DNA from: Reticulitermes speratus | Taxonomy: Eukaryota; Arthropoda; Insecta; Blattodea; Rhinotermitidae | Direction: 5' to 3' | Length of the DNA: 64,000 nucleotides | NCBI GenBank assembly: GCA_021186555.1 | Contig: JAJKFL010000011.1 | Location: 37,022,923-37,086,922 of the forward strand | In this document: positions 36,068-46,369 of the stretch, one piece after another | Layout: each line of letters starts with the position of its first letter | Numbering within the stretch: the first letter of the stretch is position 1 | Notes under the pieces: generated by a model | Database searches by the model: none | What the model saw: the letters and a program-made list of their open reading frames with translations, nothing else | Told to the model about the DNA's origin: nothing | Made by a program: the position numbers and the translations under genes

Positions 36068-36856
36068 AGCGCCGAGGTGACCCACCTGTGGGTATCGAAA
36101 TGTAAGGCGTTTTACGTCAAAAACAGCGCCGAGGTGACCCACCTATGTGTACCGGAATGTAAGACTTTTACGTCAAAAACAGCGCCAAGGTGACCCACCT
36201 ATGTGTACCGAAATGTAAGACTTTTACGTCAAAAACAGCGCCGAGGTGACCCACCTATGTGTACCGAAATGTAAGACTTTTACGTCAAAAACAGCGCCAA
36301 GGTGACCCACCTATGTGTACCGAAATGTAAGACGTTTTACGTCAAAAACAGCGCCAAGGTGACCCACCTATGTGTACCGAAATGTAAGACTTTTACGTCA
36401 AAAACAGCGCCGAGGTGACCCACCTATGTGTACCGAAATGTAAGACTTTTACGTCAAAAACAGCGCCAAGGTGACCCACCTATGTGTACCGAAATGTAAG
36501 ACGTTTTACGTCAAAAACAGCGCCAAGGTGACCCACCTATGTGTACCGAAATGTAAGACGTTTTACGTCAAAAACAGCGCCAAGGTGACCCACCTATGTG
36601 TACCGAAATGTAAGACTTTTACGTCAAAAACAGCGCCGAGGTGACCCACCTATTTGTACCGAAATGTAAGACGTTTTACGTCAAAAACAGCGCCAAGGTG
36701 ACCCACCTATGTGTACCGAAATGTAAGACGTTTTACGTCAAAAACAGCGCCGAGGTGACCCACCTATGTGTACCGAAATGTAAGACTTTTACGTCAAAAA
36801 CAGCGCCGAGGTGACCCACCTATGTGTACCGAAATGTAAGACGTTTTACGTCAAAA
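36068..36856. repeat. Minisatellite Q, 56/57-bp unit, about 14 copies
   Basis: Unit contains acgtcaaaaacagcgccaag, gtgacccacctatgtgtacc and gaaatgtaagac. The a/g in gcc-a/g-agg and acttt/acgtttt vary together in places. Confidence 0.98.
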
Positions 36857-37500
36857 CAAAAAACAGTCCTGTTGCTGAAACGAAAACACTCCGTCTGGAA
36901 AGACAGACATCGAGTGTCAAGTGTGTATTTAACGATGCTGCCACCTGCTAAAATTATATAGCGTCAGTGATATAGGAATGAACGAGCACTGAAGGAATGG
37001 TAGTAACAGGAGAAGACCGAAGACCACAAAAACCTTCAACCAAAAAGGCCAGTCTGCAGGTCGAACACAACGCGAACTACTGCTGCCTACACTCAAGCAA
37101 AGCTGTGACCTTGACAGCGTGAGTGGCGATCCCTCATCTCCGGGTCATGCTGGCACAGCAAACATATGCTCGTAGATCCTGCCAAGAACACACGCCTGTA
37201 CCGTGATCGGCACTGGATTGATGTTCAGTTTATAACAATCCTGAGGTCAAATTTATGCACTGAACCATTCAGAACACAACACAAAATAACAGAACTCGAA
37301 CGCACAAGTCATCATTGCATTTCAGTCCTACGTATGTTTAACTAATTACATCGGTCACTGGTAATAAGGATCTAACAGCGTGGCTTTACTTCCGAAACCG
37401 CTGCTAAGGTCCAAGTCGTAATTCTGAGTAATCAATATGTCTATACAAACACTGCGTGAAAAATAACACTCCAAAGACTAACATTAACCTGAACTATATA
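36857..37500. other. Unassigned sequence
   Basis: No repeat or coding signal recognised. Confidence 0.35.
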
Positions 37501-37502
37501 TA

Positions 37503-38652
37503 AATACTCAGCTCGTTCCGCGCAGTAAACACACTCCGTCTCAGTTACACAAACCAGTCAGTTAATGTTGTACAGTGAAATAATCGCTGTTTGTTCTCAG
37601 ATCCACACAAAACACATAAATACAGTCCGTACCGCGCAGTAAACACACTCCGTCTCAGTTACACAAACCAGTCAGTTAATGTTGTACAGTGAAATAATCG
37701 CTGTTTGTTCTCAGATCCACACAAAACACATAAATACAGTCCGTACCGCACAGTAAACACACTCCGTCTCAGTTATACAAACCAGTCAGTTAATGTTGTA
37801 CAGTGAAATAATCGCTGTTTGTTCTGAGATCCACACAAAACACATAAATACAGTCCGTACCGCGCAGTAAACACACTCCGTCTCAGTTACACAAACCAGT
37901 CAGTTAATGTTGTACAGTGAAATAATCGCTGTTTGTTCTCAGATCCACACAAAACACATAAATACAGTCCGTACCGCACAGTAAACACACTCCGTCTCAG
38001 TTATACAAACCAGTCAGTTAATGTTGTACAGTGAAATAATCGCTGTTTGTTCTGAGATCCACACAAAACACATAAATACAGTCCGTACCGCGCAGTAAAC
38101 ACACTCCGTCTCAGTTATACAAACCAGTCAGTTAATGTTGTACAGTGAAATAATCGCTGTTTGTTCTGAGATCCACACAAAACACATAAATACAGTCCGT
38201 ACCGCGCAGTAAACACACTCCGTCTCAGTTATACAAACCAGTCAGTTAATGTTGTACAGTGAAATAATCGCTGTTTGTTCTGAGATCCACACAAAACACA
38301 TAAATACAGTCCGTACCGCGCAGTAAACACACTCCGTCTCAGTTATACAAACCAGTCAGTTAATGCTGTACAGTGAAATAATCGCTGTTTGTTCTGAGAT
38401 CCACACAAAACACATAAATACAGTTCGTACCGCGCAGTAAACACACTCCGTCTCAGTTATACAAACCAGTCAGTTAATGTTGTACAGTGAAATAATCGCT
38501 GTTTGTTCTGAGATCCACACAAAACACATAAATACAGTCCGTACCGCGCAGTAAACACACTCCGTCTCAGTTATACAAACCAGTCAGTTAATGTTGTACT
38601 GTGAAATAATCGCTGTTTGTTCTGAGATCCACACAAAACACATAAATACACT
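37503..38652 (+). repeat. E element array, 114-bp unit, about 10 copies
   Basis: Third expanded locus. The 5' junction tactcagctcgttccgcgcag and the 3' flank (ctgtgtgggcagaacgtag) match the other loci. Early copies carry tacaca and ttctcagatcc, later ones tataca and ttctgagatcc. Confidence 0.98.
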
Positions 38653-38722
38653 GTGTGGGCAGAACGTAGAATTGTTGAATGTTAAACGTGGCGGTACATA
38701 TAGTAACCACTGGGCTTTAGAG

Positions 38723-39254
38723 CAGTGGTATTCAACCCTTTTTGTTCGCGTACCCCCACATATAATTTCTCTTCAACTTTGTACCCCCAAAGTTGTTGGT
38801 GCATAATTCAAGTTATACACAGTCTATAATCTACATCTAAAATAAGTTAAATAAATTACATCCAAAATAATGTATTAAATAATAAGTTTTAAATGAGAAA
38901 AAGGAGAGTCAAGCTATTAAATAACAAATATATTATTGCCTATCATATAAAACTTAATAAAGTATCAAAGGTATTTTAGTAAAGCACAATTATATGCACT
39001 ATGTGGAATAAAATGAAACTAGCCGCCCAGATAAGAATCACATAAAGGAGAGAAAGAGAGAGAGAGAGAGAGAAAATGGCGCTCCCAAATCGCATGTCCT
39101 TACGTCCGGTCTCTTGTGGCTAACCCTAAATCTGGCCCTGATTATTCAGTGTTTGTTATGAAATAATATATTTATTTTTTTTTAATTTTACGTACCCCCT
39201 AAGATGTCTTCGCGTACCCCCGGGGGTAAGCGTACCCCAGGTTGAATACCACTG
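38723..39254. mobile_element. hAT-like non-autonomous element inserted in an E element flank
   Basis: Termini cagtggtattcaaccc and ggttgaataccactg are inverse. Inside both ends lie repeated cgtaccccc motifs. Flanks ctttagag and ctgtagag are a probable 8-bp duplication (two extra G at the right). The uninterrupted flank is present at 31570-31605. The interior is A/T-rich and noncoding, with an (ag)n run at about 39053-39073. Confidence 0.85.
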
Positions 39255-39534
39255 GGCTGTAGAGGGTTAACGATGGACTACTGTTTATCACGTCACTGTG
39301 CTATCAGAACGCCGGCCGGTCTGGCCTGTGCAGCATGTGACAGTCAAGGCTACGACGATGACTCACAGTAACGTAACGCTAACAGCTAGGTACAGTCATT
39401 GCTCGCTCATTTTGCGACTTCAACCGGCACGATAACCATGGCAAGGAACCGCATGTGTTCAGTTGGCATTAACACAAGCAGTGTTACGTCATAACGTGAC
39501 ACCTGTACAAAACACCAGACTATGTTACTATAAA

Positions 39535-39975
39535 TTTCACACTGTTGACACCGTGCATCTTCGTCATATTAAATTAAGTTATAGACCAACTGATGCACTT
39601 TTTAAGTAGCTTTATTAAAAATGTTAAAATAGTACCCCTACACGTGTTTCGATCCTAGGATCATCGTCAGGGGGTTTTTTGCTAAAAGCTATGTCACTTC
39701 AATCACATGGTTTAAAATATTCCATTGGCACTATAAAACATATGTTAAAATCTTGTAAAAAGATATGTAAGTTGTAAAATTATAAAAACACTGTAGATGT
39801 TAGAAGTGCAGAACTGCTGGCTTTTGGTATTGTGGTATTATAAGCATGTGAAATGTTTTCGCGTGGTTAGCGAAGTGTACTGTGTACTGTGTGTTGACGA
39901 GTCCTACGGTTTTAATAAAGCTACTTAAAAAGTGCTTTAAAAAGTGCATCAGTTGGTCTATAACTTAATTTAATA
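39535..39975. mobile_element. PLE-type inverted-repeat element, signature T1 (copy 1)
   Basis: Arms attaaattaagttatagacc-aactgatgcac and the inverse (gcatcagttggtctataac) frame about 400 bp. The sister copy at 50340-50645 shares the arms, the preceding ccgtgcatcttcgtc and the hammerhead motif. Confidence 0.8.
39635..39674 (-). ncRNA. Hammerhead-like ribozyme motif, best preserved
   Basis: Minus strand: stem I CCCC/GGGG, core CTGACGAT, stem II GATCC-TA-GGATC (5 bp), GAA, stem III ACA-CG-TGT (3 bp), cleavage-position A. Every conserved core position is met apart from the inserted T before stem II. Confidence 0.7.
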
Positions 39976-40468
39976 TGTTACTATAGCTACAAGTGGCTAC
40001 ACCTGGTGACTGCACTTCGCAACTGCAGCTGTGGCACTACAGCAGTGTACGTATAAATGTAACATTGAAGAGCGTTCGCGTAACCATTATTGCTGTGGGA
40101 AAGCAATACGTATTACATATTCCGTGTGTTCCGATGTTCTCTCCAATTTTTGTCTGAAACATTTCTCATTCTGCGAAGAATTCAGAGAGATATCACAAAT
40201 GTACATAAGTATTCACGTAAAGTACCGTTATTGTTGTCAGATTTTAACGAAACTTGAATTTTCTCCACAGATTTTCGAAAAATACTCAAATGTCAAATCT
40301 CATGAAAAAATCCGTCCAGTGGGAGCCGAGTTAGAGCCAACAGGAAGCGTGCAGTTTACAGTTGTCAGATAAAACAATGCCCCTGTATTTTCATAAAGGC
40401 AACCACGTATGATTCACGGCAATGAAGCAGCTTCATTTAGTTAATGAGTTGGTGTCTCCCCCACCCTG

Positions 40469-40509
40469 CACCTGAAGACGGAAGAAGAACCAGCTTCCGA
40501 AACGTCGTG
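40469..40509 (+). ncRNA. Hammerhead-like ribozyme motif, well preserved
   Basis: Stem I CAC/GTG, core CTGAAGAC, stem II GGAAG/CTTCC (5 bp), GAA, stem III ACGT, C. Sister of the motif at 18830. The following ttatccggacg...acaaagtccag is the unit that became minisatellite J. Confidence 0.7.
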
Positions 40510-40599
40510 ATTTTATATATTTTTATATTTTATCCGGACGCTGGACAAAGTCCAGAAGACAATTGGTTCTGAATAACAGCAGATGTAATGCTAACAGCC

Positions 40600-40846
40600 T
40601 TTTTTCCCCAATAGCTCGACAGCCCCTTGGGGGCCTAGACCGTCTCATTTTTCGACGCTTCACGATCACACACTTTAGACACACCACACTCGGTAGGACT
40701 CCTCTGGACGAGTGATCAGCCCGTCGCACACAACACTCACAACAGACAGACATCCATGCCCTAGGCGGGATTCGAACCCACAATCCCAGCAAGCGAGCGG
40801 CCGTAGACCGACGCCTTAGACGGCACGGCCACTGAGATCGGCCACA
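40600..40846 (-). mobile_element. tRNA-derived SINE, family S5 (probable)
   Basis: Minus strand head gatctcagtggccgtgccgt with gtcggtctacggccgctcg, B-box gtgggttcgaatcccgcc, then a body ending near 40600. Only one copy in the window, so its length is uncertain. Confidence 0.55.
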
Positions 40847-41204
40847 GCCCCACAGGACTAGAAATTTATGCAGAATGACAGAAGGCTTTAGAGTTCTGCT
40901 CAGAACTGCTTGTTAGACATTCATTTGACGAGCTTCAGCATTCAAAGGGTTGTTCCGAACGCCACAACCAACAACCCTGCACCACCTGTAAGACCCCCCC
41001 CCCCACCCACCCCTCCCATCTGTTTGGGTGACAGCTTGTTGGATCAATAACGATGCCAGCTGTTGGACGGTGGAATGTCAGGCGCCGTCTTGCAGAGCTG
41101 TTTACGTACTGACAACGCACATGACCTTGACACTACGCACATTACACTACGTTGCAACATCTATCAGTCCTTCACAGTCCGTATGACACACAAACCTGCT
41201 GATA

Positions 41205-41320
41205 GTGGCTAACACAGCTGCCCAACATTCATGAGATCCTGGGTTCGATTTCTGTACGCACACCCAGTACCGGCATCCTTCGATTTTCCTCAGTCATTCC
41301 ACATGATACCTTGCACTTGC
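41205..41320 (+). mobile_element. tRNA-derived SINE, family S2-like (diverged)
   Basis: A-box gtggctaacacagctgccc, B-box cctgggttcgatttc, then gattttcctcagtcattcc as in S2. Confidence 0.5.
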
Positions 41321-42000
41321 ACAACTCAGCATTCACTGTCAACTTACTGTCTCACACTATCAATTGATCAAAGCCAGACGCACCAAAATTCCACCACAAA
41401 CGTAAGGCAGCTGAACCCAATCCACATCTTCACAATCCGTCTGTTTAAACTTTCAAAGCAAATTCTCCACAAAACAAAACATTTCTCTGCAATTCTGCCC
41501 AAAAAGTACATTTATTTATGTTTAAGGCTCGAACCTCACACCAAACAGCAAGTACTTCCTTAAACAGCATTAACTGGCTGATCTTTGTAATGGCGATACA
41601 GTATGTCTTCTGTAAGACAGAAAATTAACTTTATTTATGCGAATTTAGGCTTAAAATGGCGGAGATATAATTTAACATTACCTGTAAATACACCTCGGTT
41701 GTATGAGTGGCTTCTTACTAACCAAAATTATGTCTTCTTTCCACCACCATATCCTCAAATCGCACATAACAGTTCCTTTCCTCGACCCACACAACACAAC
41801 TACACTTCTCACTTTCGTAACTGCGCTACATCAAATTGACACCTTGACGACTGCTGTTCAAATTCCAACTACTGGCCACGACAGAGTAGTCTTAAATTCA
41901 AAGAACCCAAAAATGTACTCACTCAGTACATGTCAAAGATTAATCTGCACGTCAATCCTGAACACAGAAACACAGCAGACACAAGCAAACAATTAAGATA
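41321..42000. other. Unassigned A/T-rich sequence
   Basis: Short open frames on the plus strand (41231-41996) look non-coding. Lies downstream of Sap47 exon 4 in gene orientation, so may be intronic. Confidence 0.35.
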
Positions 42001-42096
42001 TGTTCAATAAACACCAACTAATGCACAATTTTATTAATTTTAATAATAAACTATTGTGAAAAAAGTTTATGTGCATTAGTTGGTGTTTATTGAACA
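42001..42096. mobile_element. Miniature palindromic element with perfect 27-bp inverted repeats
   Basis: 42001-42027 and 42070-42096 are exact inverses (tgttcaataaacaccaac, then taatgcaca). They carry the T1 signature ccaactaatgcac of the PLE-type elements but no hammerhead. It sits 27 bp from the Sap47 exon 4 donor. Confidence 0.85.
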
Positions 42097-42122
42097 CAAG
42101 CAAACAAACTGTGCGTACTCAC

Positions 42123-42247
42123 ATTCTCTTCGACAGTCTTTTTGATTTTAGCACCTGCTTCGCTGACCGTCTTGCCAGCCTTGTTCACAGCAGAGAACAG
42201 GAAATTCCCTAGGGACTTCGCTCCCTGCAAGGCTTTTGTAGACACAC
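42123..42247 (-). CDS. Sap47: Sap47/SYAP1, coding exon 4 (last one in the window)
   Basis: A 125-bp exon, acceptor ttttgcag|GTGTGTC at 42247, donor GAGAAT|gtgagt at 42123. The translation is VSTKALQGAKSLGNFLFSAV then NKAGKTVSEAGAKIKKTVEEN, the most conserved pre-BSD helix of the Sap47/SYAP1 family. Two bases plus 41 codons fit phase 1 in and phase 0 out. In the family this block is followed by FNKEQEAF and the BSD domain; no such exon was seen between 1 and 42122. The gene therefore continues beyond the left edge, or the 3' half has been lost. The donor lies about 27 bp from a small palindromic element (42001-42096). Confidence 0.9.
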
Positions 42248-42380
42248 CTGCAAAAGTAACGTGCCACAAGAATGTAACGTGTCAACTACTATAATATCAA
42301 TAAAAAAATAATATATAGTCTTATTCCGACAAATGTACACTTTATTATCTTCTATTTAATACATATTTATGTCAATAAAT

Positions 42381-42421
42381 AGTCAACATGTTTCGAACTG
42401 TATCAGTTCATCTTCAGGACT
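42381..42421 (-). ncRNA. Hammerhead-like motif, left arm, intact pairing
   Basis: Minus strand: stem I AGTC/GACT (4 bp), core CTGAAGAT, stem II GAACT/AGTTC (5 bp), GAA, stem III AC-AT-GT, T at the cleavage position. Confidence 0.65.
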
Positions 42422-42578
42422 CACTCTCATTACACCAGCTATATGGTACTCATTAAAATCGATAAAATCAACTATGATGAGTACGTGGTCACTGTACCTG
42501 ACGTTACGTGCTCACTATTTGTTTAGTTGTCATTTTATCGATTTTAATGAGTACCATATAGCTGGTGTAATGACAGTG

Positions 42579-42619
42579 AGTCCTGAAGATGATCTGATAC
42601 AATTCGAAACATGTTGACT
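42579..42619 (+). ncRNA. Hammerhead-like motif, right arm, stem II mutated
   Basis: Same motif in inverse orientation. Stem I AGTC/GACT is kept, but stem II reads GATCT...AATTC with unpaired positions. Confidence 0.55.
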
Positions 42620-42882
42620 ATTTATTGACATAAATATGTATTAAATAGAAGATAATAAAGTGTACATTTGTCGGAATAAAACTTTATACAATAATAAATG
42701 TACGGTGCAGATAAAATGAAAAAAATGATATTACACTTTATGTCGCAGACACGTGACAAACAGAAAGCTGTGTAATAACGTTAAGTTTCAAAGTGTGAAC
42801 ACGTGGAACACGTTATGACTGCACAATCACTGAAATGCTTAAAACTATATGGTGATATGTGCTGTACAATATACCATGTGAT

Positions 42883-43013
42883 TGCCACCCTCGGTGTCAG
42901 TGTCACATTGGTGAGTGTCACACTCACTGCCATGACTACCAGGTAGTGACGTCATTTGCTACAGTAACCGGTTGTCATGGTTACTTGGTTATGATGTCAC
43001 ACCGAGGTTGGCA
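42883..43013. mobile_element. Small inverted-repeat element (MITE-like)
   Basis: tgccaccctcggtgt and acaccgaggttggca are inverse except for one base, enclosing about 100 bp with further internal symmetry (gtagtgacgtcattt). Confidence 0.55.
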
Positions 43014-43097
43014 TGTTGTAGCTCCTCAACACAGAGAACTCTTTTAGTGTGTAATCATATTTAAGTGATTACTAGGGCTGTTAGCGTTAGTGCCTAT

Positions 43098-43390
43098 GGG
43101 CCGCGATAGCTCAGTCGGTATAGCGACTCGCTACGGGCTGGACGGTCCGGGGATCGAATCCCGGTTGGAGCGAGATTTTCAGCACCTGTCCAGACCGGCC
43201 CTGGGGCCTACCCAGCCTCCTGTACAATGGGTACCGGGTCATTCCCGGGGGTAAAGCGGCCGGAGAGTGGCGTTGACCACCCACCCCACCTAGCGCCGAA
43301 GTTAAAGAAAGAGTAGAGCTATACCTCTACTCCCCCTCTGGGCCTTCATGACCTGTTCTAGGGTGACCTTTACCTTTACATTTACGTTAG
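43098..43390 (+). mobile_element. tRNA-derived SINE, family S1 (full length)
   Basis: gccgcgatagctcagtcggt (A-box), ggatcgaatcccgg (B-box), body tcattcccgggggtaaagcg, tail agggtgacctttacctttac. The best S1 reference in the window. Confidence 0.93.
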
Positions 43391-44044
43391 TGTAAGTGCA
43401 TCATTCACAGTAAGTGGCTGAAATACTTCACAGTTCATTATGAATGGTGACAATGCTGAAGAAAGAATCAATCGTAGTGATCAACCTACTGACAAGAGCG
43501 ATGACACACTGAGTGCTAAGACCAGCGGATCTCAGTGTTTAAAATGCAACAACAACAACAACAACAACAGAACAATTATCAGTGAAATAACCTAATAAAT
43601 CGTCACAATCCAAGAAAAATTATGAAGAAATTGTGAATATTACGCTGGCCTGTGTTACGATAAGCATGCGGCTTGTAAACCAACACTTACGCAAATTAGT
43701 GATGTGTTTCTGTATATAATTTCTGTGAGCACACGGTCTGATTATATTAATTTTGGCGGATACAGAGTGTAGCATGAAAAAGCAGCCCGGTCTTAAGTGT
43801 CAATGGCAATAAGAGTTTTACTGCTGACAAAGAACAACATATGTTATATTACATTTGAAAAGATATATTGTTGTTATTAAAGAATGTTAGTCCCCAGGCA
43901 ACCCAAGTACCCGTGGGGTTACCGTGATCACATGACTATGCTTCCTGCTGCCACAACCGGGGCAGGACTTCTTTTTCATGCAGCATTCTGTATAACCTCA
44001 AAATTTTGCAATGACATGAAGTTTTGAAATGTCAACATTTAAAA
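43391..44044. other. Intronic sequence, unassigned
   Basis: Contains an (aac)n run at about 43546-43568; nothing else recognised. Confidence 0.4.
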
Positions 44045-44335
44045 AACAAGGAGGGTAAGATTTGTGGAGCATGTGGCATGTATGGGAGAGAAGACAAATG
44101 CATACAGAGTATTGGTGGAGAAAGCTGAAGGAAAGAGACCACTTGGAAGACCTAAGACATAGATGGAAGAATAACATAAATCAGATCTTAAAGCGGGATG
44201 GGCTGGAGTCATCTGGCTCACGAAAGGGACGAGTGATCACGGTACCGAACCTTCACGATGTATGAAATGTGTGTAATTTCTTAACTAGCTGAGGAAACAT
44301 TAGCTTTTCAAAGACAACTCTGCTCCATGCAGTTG
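44045..44335 (+). mobile_element. RTE-like retrotransposon, RT C-terminus and 3' end
   Basis: Decayed coding for the RT tail (ggaagacctaagacatagat, gaagaataacataaatc), then aactagctgaggaaacatta and ctctgctccatgcagttgg, the family 3' end. Confidence 0.7.
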
Positions 44336-44543
44336 GTTAGTCAACATTTAAATAACAGTTTCACACCATATTTGCAGGTACGTTGCTGGTCTCCCACGTG
44401 CCTAACATCACTGATGGTCTCCCACGTGCCTAACATTACTGATGGTCTCCCACGTGCCTTACATCACTGTTCATTAGTTACCACCATAGAACTAAAACTT
44501 GAACATAAATTTTGTGTGGCTACTATTTTATTTATGATTCCTC

Positions 44544-44745
44544 TTACACGGACATTATTTCATCTGACAACTGTCAGTTGCATCTCGACTTATTTATCGC
44601 AATTCATGCATTCCTAGGACATTATTTCATCTGACAACTGTCAGTTGCCACTTCCTACGGACATTATTTCATCTGACAACTGTCAGTTGCCACTTCCTAC
44701 GGACATTATTTCATTGACAACTGTCAGTCCCACTTCCCCGCCTCA
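44544..44745. repeat. Short tandem of a self-complementary element end, 4 copies
   Basis: ggacattatttcatctgac plus aactgtcagttgcca. The first interval is longer, the next two are about 50 bp. The unit contains the near-palindrome ctgacaactgtcag. The inverse form (cagttgtcagataaaa) is at about 40355, and related tails at 35115 and 51510. Confidence 0.8.
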
Positions 44746-45284
44746 TTTATCATATTAAAGTACCGCACTCAGCAAATCATCCACACACATAGAGAGTTAG
44801 TAGCAGGAAGTGACAAACATGAGTTCTCAGATAAAATAAGACCTGTACATGTCAGGCAGCCAAATACAATGTATACATTTCAGATATGCATTAGCATACA
44901 AGCTTCGGACCCTATCTATATTAACTGCCCTTGTGTCAGGGATTTGAGGTTTACACAGCAGTGACCTTCTAGATTATGATGCACTGTGACTCAAGTGGGT
45001 GGGTATGGAACATACTGCCTCACGTTTAGGGTACCCTACCAGGTTACGCAGTGTTACGACAACTGACATAACCACAATATAAGCCAAGTGTCACTCCCAC
45101 CTTAAAACTCACCAGCAATGTCCGCCAGTTTTGACATGTAAACAATATTTCATGCCCAATTACATGTGTTCATGATCTCCACAATAATTTTCACATGCCT
45201 AGCTACAATGGTTAGTTATTTAGTACCAAGAGGTGATAAAATGTAGAGGTGTCCTGTGCTTACTTTAGCATCATGCCATGATGG

Positions 45285-45515
45285 CATATGGGGGAGTGGA
45301 GGTACAGCTCCATGTATTCTTAATCTCAGCACTACATGGTAGTGACTGGTTAGCTTCACATCCAGGCTACTTTACCTCCAAGTAAAGAGCAAAGGGCACC
45401 CTCTGCATAGGACGCTAGGTGGGCCCCAGAGCTATGCTGGATGCTTCGAAGAAGAGGAAATCTCCAGTCCATGGCCTATTCACTACACTAACTGAGCTAT
45501 CTCAGCTCCTATTTT
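45285..45515 (-). mobile_element. tRNA-derived SINE, family S1 (diverged)
   Basis: aggtacagctccatgtattc body at left, head actaactgagctatctcagc at right. Confidence 0.7.
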
Positions 45516-45636
45516 ATGTCATACCATAAGCCAAATGGGACTTCGTGTAGCCACCGTGTTGTTCTACATTTCGCAGAAAAGTTACCATTAACAAAAGGTT
45601 CATATTTTTCAAACAGAATCTCACAGCTTTATAATA

Positions 45637-46025
45637 ATATAATAATAATAACCATGGCTCAACAGCCCTATATGGGCTCGGGACTCCTCTTGCCTCCTCT
45701 TTCCGAGATTACTAAGTCGTGCGCATTCATGGCAGTTGGTGACTGGTCAACTGGCCGCGCTAGTGTTCTATCGATCCTGATGTGTCGGCCAGAGCCATCT
45801 GGCAGGCAGTCAGGAGACTTGGGTGAGAAATGGAGGCAATTTGGCTTACGCAACATCTTTATTCATGCCCGTAAGGTTCTTTTACATGCCGTAAATCTAC
45901 GACATGGGACCGACGGCTTTACTTCCCCTCCGAAGGAAGTGGTCTTAAAAATCCATCGACCTCGTCGGGATCGCGAACCTTGGGTCCAGTGGCGAGCACG
46001 CTAACCACTAGTCCACCGAGGTCGA
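45637..46025 (-). mobile_element. tRNA-derived SINE, family S4, with 15-bp target duplication
   Basis: Flanked by cacagctttataata at 45622-45636 and 46026-46040 (15 of 15). On the minus strand it ends in a (tta)n tail. The head carries the ctcggtggactagtggttag A-box and a slightly deleted B-box. Body colinear with 32635-33022. Confidence 0.95.
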
Positions 46026-46230
46026 CACAGCTTTATAATATGCCACTAATATCACACTAACCTCACATTCTAAGCACTATCATGTTGGTAATACCAAGAA
46101 CACAAAATTTAAATTTAAAAGCAGAGAGACCTGTAATGGCATTATGTTCATACCAGCTTTCACAAAAACCTCTCAAATGGGTCAAATGCTACTGGAGGGA
46201 CATCATGAGACCACAAGCACATCTGAAACA

Positions 46231-46366
46231 GTAAGATGTCTGGCACACTGACCAATCAGAAAAAGCAAGATGTCTGGCACACTGACCAATCAGAAACAGC
46301 AAGATGTCTGGCACACTGACCAATCAGAAACAGCAAGATGTCTGGCACACTGACCAATCAGAAACT
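46231..46366. repeat. Minisatellite, 34-bp unit, 4 copies, next to a splice donor
   Basis: Unit aagatgtctggcacactgac plus caatcagaaacagc. The last copy runs into the Sap47 exon 3 donor (46364-46369). Confidence 0.95.
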
Positions 46367-46369
46367 CAC

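Larger units (their letters stand above)
42321..42679. mobile_element. PLE-type inverted-repeat element with two facing hammerhead motifs
   Basis: About 155-bp arms (42321-42476, 42520-42679) are near-perfect inverses: ttattccgacaaatgtacac at the left outer end and its inverse at the right. The spacer is about 45 bp. It lies in the Sap47 intron between exons 3 and 4. Confidence 0.88.

Noticed and set aside
40031..40372. 113-codon plus-strand ORF
   Set aside because: No recognisable domain, no splice context, and the end overlaps a dispersed repeat tail (cagttgtcagataaaa).
43098..43170. tRNA gene candidate
   Set aside because: A- and B-boxes are present but acceptor pairing is missing and the sequence continues into the S1 SINE body found at about 10 other sites.
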